DNA of 64,000 bases from Streptomyces noursei. Lineage in GTDB: Bacteria; Actinomycetota; Actinomycetes; Streptomycetales; Streptomycetaceae. This document shows positions 55,166-63,841 of the stretch, piece by piece. Below the pieces are notes generated by a model. The model was given only the letters and a program-made list of their open reading frames with translations. It made no database searches and was not told the DNA's origin. Where the stretch lies: assembly GCF_001646665.1 (NCBI RefSeq), contig NZ_LWBU01000373.1, positions 186,334 through 250,333 on the forward strand, given 5' to 3'. Position 1 is the first letter of the stretch. Every line of letters starts with the position of its first letter. Both the position numbers and the translations under genes were made by a program.

Positions 55166-57379
55166 TCACAGCTCCTTGATCCGGATGTCGCGGTAGGAGA
55201 TGACGTCCGTCGTGCCGTGGACCTGGAGCCCGATGTGACCGGTGGCGTACCGCCGCCCGTCCGTGCCGGGGTCGCCGGCGCGCGGCGGGGAGAACTCCTG
55301 GCCGCCGTCGTTGTCGAACTCGTTGATCAGCACCCCGTTGCGGAACACCGTGTAGTGCTGGCCCTCCACCCGGATCTCGTAGTCGTTCCAGGTGCCCTTC
55401 GGCGTCACCCCGGCGCCGCCGAGGCCCACCCGGTCGAACCCGTAGACCGAGCCCGTCTTGTACATGTCCCCGTCCGGCCGGTCCAGGACCTGGACCTCGT
55501 GGCCGAACCTGATGGCGACCCACTCCGGCCGCGGCTCCTCCGGATGGTCGTGGACGTTCGGGAAGCGGACGAACACACCGGAGTTGGCGTTGCCGGTGCC
55601 CGGGGCGTCGTCGCGCCACTGGAGCTTCAGCGAGAAGTCCCCGTACCGCCGCTGCGGGAACCACAGCATGCCCATGCCCGGCACTGTGGTGCTGCTGGTC
55701 ATCGAGCCGTCGCCGTTCAGGGAGAACTTCCCGCCGCCGACGTGCTGCCACTTGGCGAAGGTCTCCGCCGTACCGTCGAACAGCGTGCGGTAGCCGGTGG
55801 TCTGCCCGGGCCTGCCGATGCCGGACTCCCTGGCGGCCCGGTGGATCGTCCGGTGTTCACGGGCGTCGACGACCCCGTCGGCGAGCAGCCGGTCGAGGAC
55901 CGCGTCCACGTGCTTGAGGAACAGCGCGTGCGACGACCAGTCCTTCTCGTCCTCGATCAGCTCGTTGACGGTGCACCGGCCGCGTGTCATCCGGTTCGGT
56001 ACGCCGGTGTCCACCGTGCCGACGATGACGGTGAGCCGCTCGTCGTACTCGGGGCAGTTCGGCGCCGGCACGCCCCCGCTCTCCGCGACGTCGAAGCCCA
56101 CCCGCCCGGCGGCCGAGGTGTTGCCCGCCTTGTCGGTGGCCCGGTGCAGCACCGTGTGGTGACCCACCCGGTCCACGACGACCGGCGCGGTGTACGCCAG
56201 GTACGGCCCGCCGTCCAGGGAGTACTCCACCTTCTCCACGCCCGAGCCGCCGGTGTCGGTCGCCGTGACCGTCACGGTGGCGCTGGTGATGAACGCGCCG
56301 TCGGAGTTCTTGCTGCCGGTCACCGTGGCCGTCGTCACCGGCGGGGTGGTGTCCTGGGCGGGCGGGGTGACGACCGTGAACTGCACCGACTTCTCCGCCG
56401 CCACGTTCCCGGCCCGGTCGGTGGCGCGGTAGCGGACGGTGTGCGTGCCCACCTGGTGGACCATCACCGGTGCGGTGTAGGTCTGCCAGGCGCCGCCGGT
56501 GCCGATCGCGTACTCGATGGTGTTGACGCCCGAGCCGGTGTCGGAGGCCGTGACGGTGACCGTCGCCATGTCCAGGTACTCGCCCTGCCCGTTCTTCTCG
56601 CCGCTGACGGTCGCCGAGGTGTCCGGCGGGGTCCTGTCGTCGGTGGGCGGGGCCACGACGGTGAAGTCCACCGTCTTCACGGCGGAGGTGTTGCCCGCCT
56701 TGTCGGTCGCCCGGTGGCGGACGGTGTGGCTGCCCACCTGGTGGACCATGACCGGGGCCGTGTACGCCTGCCAGGCCCCGGTGGGGCCCACCGCGTACTC
56801 GATCCGGTCCACGCCCGAGCCGCCGGTGTCGGTCGCCGACACCGTGACGGCGGCGTGGCCGATGTACGCGCCGTCGGCGTTCCGCTCGCCCTCGACCTTC
56901 GCGGCGGTCTCCGGCGCGGTGGTGTCCTCGCCGCCGCCCTCGTCCGTCACGGTGAGGATGCCCTGCATCGCGCCGTGACCGGGGATGGTGCAGTAGAAGC
57001 GGTAGCGGCCGGGTGTGAGGGTGACCTGGGCGGTGTGCCGGCCGCCCCGGTCGTCGTTGGGGTTGGCGAGGATGTTCAGCGGGACGTCGTTGTTGTACTC
57101 CGGGTCCGAGACGTCGAACGTCAGGGTGTGGGGCATCCCGGTGGTGTTCCCGGTGGCCGCGCTGTTCTCGAAGACGATCGTCGTCGCACCCGCCACGGCG
57201 GTGGACGGGAAGGTCAGGTAGCGGTCGATGGGGTCGCCGGCCGTCCAGGTGAGCACCTGCTCCGCCGGGGCCCGCGGTCCGTCGTCGGGCCGGCCGTACG
57301 CGGCGGTCGACGTCAGGCCGAGGGTCATCAGCAGGGAGGCGATCAGGGCCGTCCACAGCCGTGCGGAGTGGTGTCTCAC
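55166..57379 (-). CDS. Secreted cupredoxin - OmpL47 repeats - DUF1080 multidomain protein
   Basis: The 737-residue preprotein has a signal peptide (about 7-28) and a blue-copper-like domain (about 38-148) with all four type-1 ligands in order: His84 (MPHTLTF), Cys130, His135 and Met138 (YCTIPGHGAM). Three OmpL47-type repeats follow (about 165-450), each with the pattern VTVSATDTGGSGVDRIEYA...TVRHRATDKAGN. The C-terminus (about 550-737: TLFDGTAETFAKWQHVGGGKFSLNGDG) is a DUF1080/3-keto-disaccharide hydrolase-like jelly roll. GTG at 57379 overlaps the upstream gene's stop (GTGA), so both are co-translated. Probably a surface redox/sugar-binding partner of that gene's product. Confidence 0.88.
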   Translation of the reverse strand: MRHHSARLWTALIASLLMTLGLTSTAAYGRPDDGPRAPAEQVLTWTAGDPIDRYLTFPSTAVAGATTIVFENSAATGNTTGMPHTLTFDVSDPEYNNDVPLNILANPNDDRGGRHTAQVTLTPGRYRFYCTIPGHGAMQGILTVTDEGGGEDTTAPETAAKVEGERNADGAYIGHAAVTVSATDTGGSGVDRIEYAVGPTGAWQAYTAPVMVHQVGSHTVRHRATDKAGNTSAVKTVDFTVVAPPTDDRTPPDTSATVSGEKNGQGEYLDMATVTVTASDTGSGVNTIEYAIGTGGAWQTYTAPVMVHQVGTHTVRYRATDRAGNVAAEKSVQFTVVTPPAQDTTPPVTTATVTGSKNSDGAFITSATVTVTATDTGGSGVEKVEYSLDGGPYLAYTAPVVVDRVGHHTVLHRATDKAGNTSAAGRVGFDVAESGGVPAPNCPEYDERLTVIVGTVDTGVPNRMTRGRCTVNELIEDEKDWSSHALFLKHVDAVLDRLLADGVVDAREHRTIHRAARESGIGRPGQTTGYRTLFDGTAETFAKWQHVGGGKFSLNGDGSMTSSTTVPGMGMLWFPQRRYGDFSLKLQWRDDAPGTGNANSGVFVRFPNVHDHPEEPRPEWVAIRFGHEVQVLDRPDGDMYKTGSVYGFDRVGLGGAGVTPKGTWNDYEIRVEGQHYTVFRNGVLINEFDNDGGQEFSPPRAGDPGTDGRRYATGHIGLQVHGTTDVISYRDIRIKEL

Positions 57380-59892
57380 CGCGCGCCCGCCTTCCTCGCG
57401 AGACCGTCGGCGGCGGGTGTCGGCCCGCCGCCCTTGTACGTCACGCGCCACAGCGCGGACCTGGAGTCGGAGGTGAAGAAACCGCGCCCGTAGTCCAGGA
57501 CGTACAGCGAACCGTCCGGCGCGAACTTCCAGTCCATGAGATTCCGGATGCCGTTCGCCCCCACGGGGATGATCTTCTTCAGGGACTCGGCGTGCACGGG
57601 CAGGCCGCCCTTGCCGACCGTCCTCGGATCCATCAGCACGGCGTGCCGCGGCTGGTCCCCGTCGTAGAAGTCGCCGACGAACCACTTGCCGTCCCAGTAC
57701 GCCGGCCACTTGACCGTGCTGCCGGAGGACGCGTCGTACCGGTAGACCGGCCCGTTCATGGTCGCCTGGCCGCCGCCCTTGAGCCAGGGCAGCAGCAGCT
57801 TCTGTTCCTCCGTGCGGTAGCTGGGCACGCCGTTCGCGTCGCGCGGGTAGTCGACGCCGCCGCCCTGCGGCGAGTACCAGATCGAGTTCGGCGTGACCGG
57901 CGGCAGGTTCACCAGACCGTCGTTGTTCGGCGACTCGTTCTTCGGCCGGGCGCAGTCGTACCAGCCGAGCGGCCGGCTCGGGTCGGGCAGATTGCGGTCC
58001 CGGTAGGGCTGGTTGTTGCCCATGCAGTACGGCCAGCCGTGGTTGCCCGGTCCGGTGATGGCGGCGAACGTGTCGTACTTCGCCGGGCCCCAGGTGGTGG
58101 ACGGGGCGCCGGCGTCGGGCCCCACCCACCCCGCGTAGAGGATGTCGGTCCGCGGGTCGACGAAGATCCGGGCGGGGTTGCGCACGCCCATGACGTAGAT
58201 CTCGCCCCGGGTCTTGCCGCCCCCCTCGTCCGGCTCCCTGCCGGTGAAGAGGTTGCCCTCCGGGACGGTGTACGTCCCGTCGTCCTCCGGGTGGATGCGG
58301 AGGATCTTGCCGTTGAGGTTGTTGGTGTTGCCCGAGGTGCGGCGGGCGTCGGCGAACGACAGGCCCTTGAAGGCGGGCTCCGGGTTGTTGCCCGAGTACC
58401 CCGAGCTGAAGCCGCTGGAGTTGTTGTCACCGGTGGCGATGTACAGGTTCTCCTTGGAGTCCCAGGCCATGCCGCCGCCCGCGTGGCAGCAGCTGTGGAT
58501 CTGCACCGGCCATTTGAGCAGGACCTTCTCGCTCGCCAGGTCGAGCGTGTTCGTCGCGGGATCGAGGGTGAAGCGGGAGACGTACCGCTCCGCCGTGTGC
58601 CTGTCCCGGTCGATCCGCGCATGGGGCGTGTAGTGCAGGTACACCCATCCGTTGGTGAGGAAGTCCGGGTCCAGCTCGATGCCGAGGAGGCCCTCCTCGT
58701 TCTTCGTCAGCTCGTCGCCGCCGCCCTTGTTGCCGAAGACCGTCAGCTCGCCGGCGAGCTGCACCTTCCCCGTCCTCGGGTCGTAGACGTGGATCTCGCC
58801 CCTGCCCTTGCCGATGTCCGGGCTGTTCCAGTCCGTCACGACGGGCTTCGAGGAGTCCGCGCCGCCGCGCCCGATGTAGAGGACGCGGCCGTCGGGCGCG
58901 GCCACCAGGCCGTGCGGCTCGCCGATCTGGTCGTTGCGCCCCGGCTGGTTGGGCCGGGTCACGCGCTCCGCGGTGTAGTGGGCGTCGATCGTGGCCTTGC
59001 AGTCGGCGCGGGAGAGCCGGGTCGTCCAGAGCAGGGCGCCGCGCAGGTGGTCGCGGAAGTCGGTCTCGGCGAAGGAGTCGACCGTGCCGCCCATGCCCGT
59101 GTAGAAGGAGCGGCCACCGTCGTAGTCACGGCACCAGGACACCGGGTGGTCCCAGCCGTTGGCGCTCGGGCCCGGCGCGTACGTGCTCTCCCTGACGCGT
59201 GCGACCGTGTGCACGGTGCCCGACGGGTTGACCGTCCAGTTGAGCCATCTGTCCGGGCGCTTCCAGTTCAGCGGGAGCCGCTGGGTGGCCGGATGGAGCC
59301 GGTCCCCGACCTCGACGGTCGCGCGCTGCACGGCGGTGGGGCTGTTCGCGGCGGGCCGGGCGCCGACCAGACCGGTGAACCAGTCCGAGTACGGCTCGGT
59401 GCGCGCCGCGTCGTGGATGCCGAGGAAGCCGCCGCCGGCCTCCATGTACGCCTCCAGGCCCGCCTCCTGCTCCGGGTCGAGCACGTCACCGCCGCCGGTC
59501 AGGAACACGACCGCGTTGTACCGGCCCAGCCGGCGGCCGTCGGTGAAGACCGAGGCGTCGTCGGTGGCCTCGGTGCGGAACCGCTGGGCGGCCGGGCCCG
59601 ACCCGCCGATCGACTCGACCGCCGCGATCCCGGCGTCGACCGTCGGCGACTCGGCCGTCGCCGAGGCGTGGAAGACCAGCACCCGCACATCGGCCCCACC
59701 GGGCGGGGACGGGACTGACAACGTTGTCCGTGCATGGGGGGCCGTCGTCCGTAACCGGGGGCCCGGCTCCCCGGGGTTGGGTCCGGCCGTGGCCGCCGTA
59801 GCGCTGAGCAGGGAGGCCGCCAGGGCGCCGGCGGCGAGCGCTGCCGCCGCTCCGCGGCGGGTTCTCGACCGGTGATGTGGTGCACGGTGCAT
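57376..59892 (-). CDS. Secreted ThuA - PQQ-type sugar dehydrogenase fusion, TTA codon
   Basis: The 838-residue preprotein has a signal peptide (about 12-37), an N-terminal ThuA-like domain (about 65-290: VLVFHASATAESPTVDAGIAAVE, GGGDVLDPEQEAGLEAYMEAGGGFLGIHD) and a C-terminal six-bladed PQQ-dependent sugar dehydrogenase-like domain (about 330-820: EPHGLVAAPDGRVLYIGRGG, HSCCHAGGGMAWDSKENLYIATGDN, WPYCMGNNQPY). Vicinal cysteines are visible in HSCCHAGG. ATG at 59892 follows GGTGGGTG. Codon 47 is TTA (59754-59752), suggesting bldA dependence. It precedes the cupredoxin gene in one operon and is divergent from a laccase. Confidence 0.87.
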   Translation of the reverse strand: MHRAPHHRSRTRRGAAAALAAGALAASLLSATAATAGPNPGEPGPRLRTTAPHARTTLSVPSPPGGADVRVLVFHASATAESPTVDAGIAAVESIGGSGPAAQRFRTEATDDASVFTDGRRLGRYNAVVFLTGGGDVLDPEQEAGLEAYMEAGGGFLGIHDAARTEPYSDWFTGLVGARPAANSPTAVQRATVEVGDRLHPATQRLPLNWKRPDRWLNWTVNPSGTVHTVARVRESTYAPGPSANGWDHPVSWCRDYDGGRSFYTGMGGTVDSFAETDFRDHLRGALLWTTRLSRADCKATIDAHYTAERVTRPNQPGRNDQIGEPHGLVAAPDGRVLYIGRGGADSSKPVVTDWNSPDIGKGRGEIHVYDPRTGKVQLAGELTVFGNKGGGDELTKNEEGLLGIELDPDFLTNGWVYLHYTPHARIDRDRHTAERYVSRFTLDPATNTLDLASEKVLLKWPVQIHSCCHAGGGMAWDSKENLYIATGDNNSSGFSSGYSGNNPEPAFKGLSFADARRTSGNTNNLNGKILRIHPEDDGTYTVPEGNLFTGREPDEGGGKTRGEIYVMGVRNPARIFVDPRTDILYAGWVGPDAGAPSTTWGPAKYDTFAAITGPGNHGWPYCMGNNQPYRDRNLPDPSRPLGWYDCARPKNESPNNDGLVNLPPVTPNSIWYSPQGGGVDYPRDANGVPSYRTEEQKLLLPWLKGGGQATMNGPVYRYDASSGSTVKWPAYWDGKWFVGDFYDGDQPRHAVLMDPRTVGKGGLPVHAESLKKIIPVGANGIRNLMDWKFAPDGSLYVLDYGRGFFTSDSRSALWRVTYKGGGPTPAADGLARKAGAR

Positions 59893-60086
59893 GTGTTCAC
59901 CCACCCCTCTGTGGTCACAGCGAACGACGACGAAGCTAGACCTCTTTCCGTGGCACGCCAATAGCGCGGTACCAATCCGGCGAACTTTGTCCTGGCTGTG
60001 GATGAACCGTGGTCCACCCGGTTACGGTGTGCCCGTCCGGGGGCGGCTCGCCCCGTCATCCTCCGTACCGCACCGGGAAGTTGGGC

Positions 60087-61076
60087 ATGGACAGACGGAG
60101 CTTCAACCGGCGGCTCCTCGTGGGGGGAGCGGCCGCCGCGACCGGCGTGACATCGTTGTCCGTGGCCTCCGCGCCCGACGCCGTGTCGGCCGAGACCCCA
60201 CCGCCCACCGCCCCGGCGGGTGGGCAGGTGCGCCATCTCAGGCTGTACGCCGAGAAGCTGGCGGACGGTCGGATGGGATACGGCCTGGAGAAGGGCAGGG
60301 CGACCGTCCCCGGCCCGCTCATCGAACTGAACGAAGGGGACACCCTCCACATCGAGTTCGAGAACACCATGGACGTACCCGCCAGCCTGCACGTCCACGG
60401 CGTGGACTACGACGTGGCGAGCGACGGCACGAGGATGAACCGCAGCCACGTGGAGCCCGGCGCCACCCGCACCTACACCTGGCGCACCCATGCCCCCGGC
60501 CGCCGCAAGGACGGCACCTGGCGCCCCGGCAGCGCGGGCTACTGGCACTACCACGACCACGTCGTGGGCACCGACCACGGCACGGGCGGCATCCGCAAGG
60601 GGCTCTACGGTCCGGTCGTGGTGCGCCGCAAGGGCGACATCCTGCCCGACAAGCAGTTCACCATCGTCTTCAACGACATGACGATCAACAACATGCCCGG
60701 ACACCGGAGCCCCGACTTCCGTGCCACCGTGGGGGACCGGGTGGAGATCATCATGATCACGCACGGCGAGTACTACCACACGTTCCACATCCACGGTCAC
60801 CGGTGGGCGGACAACCGCACCGGTCTGCTCACCGGCCCCGACGACCCCAGCAGGGTCGTCGACAACAAGATCACCGGCCCCGCCGACTCCTTCGGGTTCC
60901 AGATCATCGCGGGCGAGCACGTGGGCGCCGGGGCGTGGATGTACCACTGCCATGTGCAGAGCCACTCCGACATGGGCATGGCCGGGCTCCTCCTCGTGGC
61001 CAAGCCCGACGGAACGGTCCCCGGCCACGACCCGCACCACCCGGTGGCGCCCCCCGGCGGTACGCACGCCCACTGA
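60087..61076 (+). CDS. Small two-domain laccase (multicopper oxidase), Tat-exported
   Basis: The 329-residue protein resembles the trimeric SLAC/EpoA laccases of Streptomyces. The Tat signal is RRSFNRRLLVGGA (residues 3-15). Copper sites are complete: HVHG (His102, His104), HYHDH (His154, 156, 158), HTFHIHGH (His231, 234, 236) and HCHVQSHSDMGM (His287, Cys288, His289, His293, Met298). It would oxidise phenols and reduce oxygen extracellularly. ATG at 60087 follows GGGAAG. Divergent from the ThuA-PQQ gene by 194 bp. Confidence 0.95.
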   Translation: MDRRSFNRRLLVGGAAAATGVTSLSVASAPDAVSAETPPPTAPAGGQVRHLRLYAEKLADGRMGYGLEKGRATVPGPLIELNEGDTLHIEFENTMDVPASLHVHGVDYDVASDGTRMNRSHVEPGATRTYTWRTHAPGRRKDGTWRPGSAGYWHYHDHVVGTDHGTGGIRKGLYGPVVVRRKGDILPDKQFTIVFNDMTINNMPGHRSPDFRATVGDRVEIIMITHGEYYHTFHIHGHRWADNRTGLLTGPDDPSRVVDNKITGPADSFGFQIIAGEHVGAGAWMYHCHVQSHSDMGMAGLLLVAKPDGTVPGHDPHHPVAPPGGTHAH

Positions 61077-61111
61077 GCGCCCGGCGGCGCGGGGCCGGGG
61101 GGGGCGGGCGC
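61077..61111 (+). terminator. Hairpin after the laccase gene
   Basis: GCGCCCG (61077-61083) and CGGGCGC (61105-61111) form a 7-bp stem with a 21-nt G-rich loop directly after the laccase stop. Confidence 0.35.
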
Positions 61112-61203
61112 ACGAGGGCGCGGCGCGGCGGGACCCCGCGTCGGTCATACGGGCGGGCGCCCTCATGATGCGGCGCGCCGGGGACGGCACCAGACTCGGC
61201 ACC

Positions 61204-62004
61204 ATGCTGACAACCCGGTACGTCACCGGCGCCCCGAACTGGCTCGACCTGGGCACACCCGACCTCCCGGGTGCCGAGTCCTTCTACGGCACCCTGTTCG
61301 GCTGGCGCTTCCGGTCCGCCGGCCCGGAGGCGGGCGGCTACGGCATGTTCCGGCTCGACGACAGGACCGTCGCCGGCGGCATGACCGTTCCTCCCGACCA
61401 GGCGCCGCCGGGCTGGATGGTCTACTTCCGGACGCCCGACGCCGACGCCACGGCGGCAGCGGTGCGGGAGAGCGGCGGAACCGTGCTGTTCGAACCGATG
61501 GACGTCTTCGACCTCGGCCGCATGGCGGTCTTCACCGACCCGGGCGGAGCCGGCTTCGCCGTCTGGCAGCCCGGCACCCTCCAGGGCCTGGAAGTGGTCA
61601 ACGACCCCCACTCCCTCTGCTGGACCGAGCTGTACACGCACGACCCGGCCGCCTCCATGGCCTTCTACGGCGCGGTGCTCGGCATGGAGTCGTCCGCCGT
61701 CCCCTGGCCCGACGGAACCGGCACCTACATCCTCCTCAACCCGGCGGGCGGCGGTGACGACTCGACGTTCGGCGGTGTGGTGCCGCTCGCCGCCGAACCG
61801 GCCGAGGCGGACGAAGGGCCGTACTGGATGCCCTGCTTCGAGGTGCCCGACACCGACACGACGGCCGCCCGGGCCGAGCGGCTCGGCGGCACCGTCCGCC
61901 TGGCGCCGACCGAGATGGGCGGCGTGGGCCGCTTCGCCCGGCTCACCGACCCCTACGGCGCCCGTTTCGCCGTCGTCACCAGCACCCCGGCGGAACAGCC
62001 CTGA
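61204..62004 (+). CDS. Two-domain VOC-family (glyoxalase-like) protein
   Basis: The 266-residue protein has two VOC domains, about 8-122 (APNWLDLGTPDLPGAESFYGTLFGWRF and GRMAVFTDPGGAGFAVWQPG) and about 135-258 (HSLCWTELYTHDPAASMAFYGAVLGMES and VGRFARLTDPYGARFAVVTS). It is like the CFP30B/hydroxylase-type proteins common in Streptomyces. The reaction is unknown; the metal ligands are not complete. ATG at 61204 lacks a clear RBS. Confidence 0.88.
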   Translation: MLTTRYVTGAPNWLDLGTPDLPGAESFYGTLFGWRFRSAGPEAGGYGMFRLDDRTVAGGMTVPPDQAPPGWMVYFRTPDADATAAAVRESGGTVLFEPMDVFDLGRMAVFTDPGGAGFAVWQPGTLQGLEVVNDPHSLCWTELYTHDPAASMAFYGAVLGMESSAVPWPDGTGTYILLNPAGGGDDSTFGGVVPLAAEPAEADEGPYWMPCFEVPDTDTTAARAERLGGTVRLAPTEMGGVGRFARLTDPYGARFAVVTSTPAEQP

Positions 62005-62121
62005 CCCCGGCCGGGTACGGGCCGGCACGGTGACACCCCGGGCCGGCGCAACCCCTTGCCGATCACGCCGAGGAAGCCCATGCTTACGGAGCGAACGGAA
62101 CGGCCCCCGAACACCGTGCCG

Positions 62122-62150
62122 TTGATCGTTCATTGACGCGCCGTTTATCG
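62122..62150 (+). promoter_or_regulatory. Possible promoter of the WhiB-family gene
   Basis: TTGATC at 62122-62127 and TTATCG at 62145-62150 are 17 bp apart, 22 nt before the ATG. The match to the consensus is moderate. Confidence 0.3.
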
Positions 62151-62171
62151 CGGCGGGGCAGCGTGTGCGGC

Positions 62172-62420
62172 ATGCCGATCAACCACACCTCTTCCACCGC
62201 CGAACTCGCATGGCAGGAAAGCGCCCTGTGCGCCCAGACGGGCCCGGACTTCTTCTTCCCGGACCCGGGCTCCTCCACCCGTGAGGCCAAGCGCCTCTGC
62301 GCCGCCTGCGACGGTCGCGAGGCCTGCCTCGAGTACGCCCTCACCCATGACGAGCGCTTCGGCGTCTGGGGCGGGCTGTCCGAGAAGGAACGGTACGCGC
62401 TGCGGCGGCAGGGGCGCTGA
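62172..62420 (+). CDS. WhiB-family iron-sulfur regulator
   Basis: The 82-residue protein is a WhiB-like (Wbl) protein. The four [4Fe-4S] ligand cysteines are Cys20, Cys43, Cys46 and Cys52 (CxxCx5C), followed by the GVWGGLS turn (64-70) and a basic C-terminal segment that contacts DNA or sigma factor. In actinobacteria Wbl proteins act with sigma factors in development, redox or antibiotic control. ATG at 62172 is preferred; a GTG 9 nt upstream is possible. A shorter paralogue than WhiB itself. Confidence 0.93.
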   Translation: MPINHTSSTAELAWQESALCAQTGPDFFFPDPGSSTREAKRLCAACDGREACLEYALTHDERFGVWGGLSEKERYALRRQGR

Positions 62421-62470
62421 GCCGCCGGAATATCCCGGTGCTCGCCCGCCCGGCCGCCACGTAGGATCAC

Positions 62471-63841
62471 ATGCGCATGGAGCAGCAGTTCAGCGCGGTG
62501 ACGGAAGACGAGTTGGCCGAGTTCGGCCGCACGATGGGGCGGCTACGGGCCATGCCGCTGGAGGACCCCCTGCGGATGAGGGGCGAGGAACTGGCCGCCT
62601 CCTTCGCCCGCGAGAGCCGCAACAAGCGCCGCAAGGCCCGCCGCCGGGCCGTGTCCGAGGCGGACGCCCGGCTCAGCGCCGCGACCGCCACCGGGGCGCT
62701 CGACCGCCGTGAGGACGCGCCGCTGCCGGCGCGGCGGGGCAGCGTGGGGGAGTTCCTCAAGCCCCGCCACTGCTACGTCTGCAAAGGGCTCTACCGTCGG
62801 GCCGACGCGTTCTACCACCGTCTGTGCCCCGGCTGCGCCGCCGACAACACCGCGCGCCGCGCCCTCTCCACCGACCTCGGCGGGCGCCGCGTGCTGCTCA
62901 CCGGAGGGCGCGTGAAGATAGGGTTCCAGCTGGCGCTCATGATGCTGCGCGACGGCGCCGAACTCCTCGTCACCAGCCGCTTCCCGCACGACACCCTGCG
63001 CCGCTTCCGCGCCGCCGAAGGCAGCGGGGAGTGGCTGGACCGGCTGACCGTCCTCGCCATCGACCTGCGCGACCCGCGCCAGGTGCTCGGCCTGTGCGAA
63101 CGGCTCCTCGCCGACGGCCGGCCCCTCGACGTCCTGGTCAACAACGCCGCCCAGACGATACGCCGCCCGCCCGAGTCGTACGCGGCGCTGGCGGCGGGGG
63201 AGCGCGGCGAGCTGCCGCGCGGGGTCGTCGCGGCCCCGGGGTACGCCCCGGCCCTCCCCGCCGCGGGCGGCGGCGCCGGAGCCCTCGCCCTCGTACTCGA
63301 CGGGGACGGCGACGCCGGCGTCACGACGGACGAGGCCGGGCTGCTGCCCGACCCCGCGCCGGACAACTCCTGGTCCGCCCGTCTCGGCCGGCTCGACCCC
63401 GCCGACCTGCTGGAGGCCCAGCTCGTCAACGCCGTCGCCCCCGCGCTGCTGTGCGACCGGCTGCTGCCGCTGCTGCTGGCGTCCCCGCGGCCGCGCCGCT
63501 ACATCGTGAACGTCAGCGCGGTGGAGGGGCGGTTCGCCGTGCGCAACAAGACGGCCGGCCACCCGCACACCAACATGGCCAAGGCCGCCCTCAACATGCT
63601 GACCCGCACCAGCGCCGAGGAGCTCGCCCGGCAGGGCGTCCACATGTGCAGCGTCGACACCGGCTGGATCACCGACGAGAACCCGGCGCCCCGCAAGGCG
63701 AGGATCGCCGCCGCCGGCACCCGTACGCCGCTGGACGTCGTGGACGGCGCGGCCCGCGTCTACGACCCGATCGTGCGGGGCGAGGCGGGCGCACCGGTCA
63801 CCGGGGTGTTCCTCAAGGACTACCGGCCGGCTGCGTGGTGA
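62471..63841 (+). CDS. Atypical SDR with zinc-ribbon insertion
   Basis: The 456-residue protein has an N-terminal basic helical part (about 38-80), a C4 zinc-ribbon-like motif (CYVCKGLYRRADAFYHRLCPGC; Cys101, 104, 119, 122) and a short-chain dehydrogenase fold (about 135-456): TGGRVKIG (144-151) for NAD(P), NNAAQT (224-229) and Ser349. The catalytic Tyr of YxxxK is replaced: the motif reads HTNMAK with Lys371 and Thr367. ATG at 62471 or 62477 is possible. Relatives occur across actinobacteria; the function is unknown. Overlaps the convergent gene by 29 nt. Confidence 0.82.
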   Translation: MRMEQQFSAVTEDELAEFGRTMGRLRAMPLEDPLRMRGEELAASFARESRNKRRKARRRAVSEADARLSAATATGALDRREDAPLPARRGSVGEFLKPRHCYVCKGLYRRADAFYHRLCPGCAADNTARRALSTDLGGRRVLLTGGRVKIGFQLALMMLRDGAELLVTSRFPHDTLRRFRAAEGSGEWLDRLTVLAIDLRDPRQVLGLCERLLADGRPLDVLVNNAAQTIRRPPESYAALAAGERGELPRGVVAAPGYAPALPAAGGGAGALALVLDGDGDAGVTTDEAGLLPDPAPDNSWSARLGRLDPADLLEAQLVNAVAPALLCDRLLPLLLASPRPRRYIVNVSAVEGRFAVRNKTAGHPHTNMAKAALNMLTRTSAEELARQGVHMCSVDTGWITDENPAPRKARIAAAGTRTPLDVVDGAARVYDPIVRGEAGAPVTGVFLKDYRPAAW

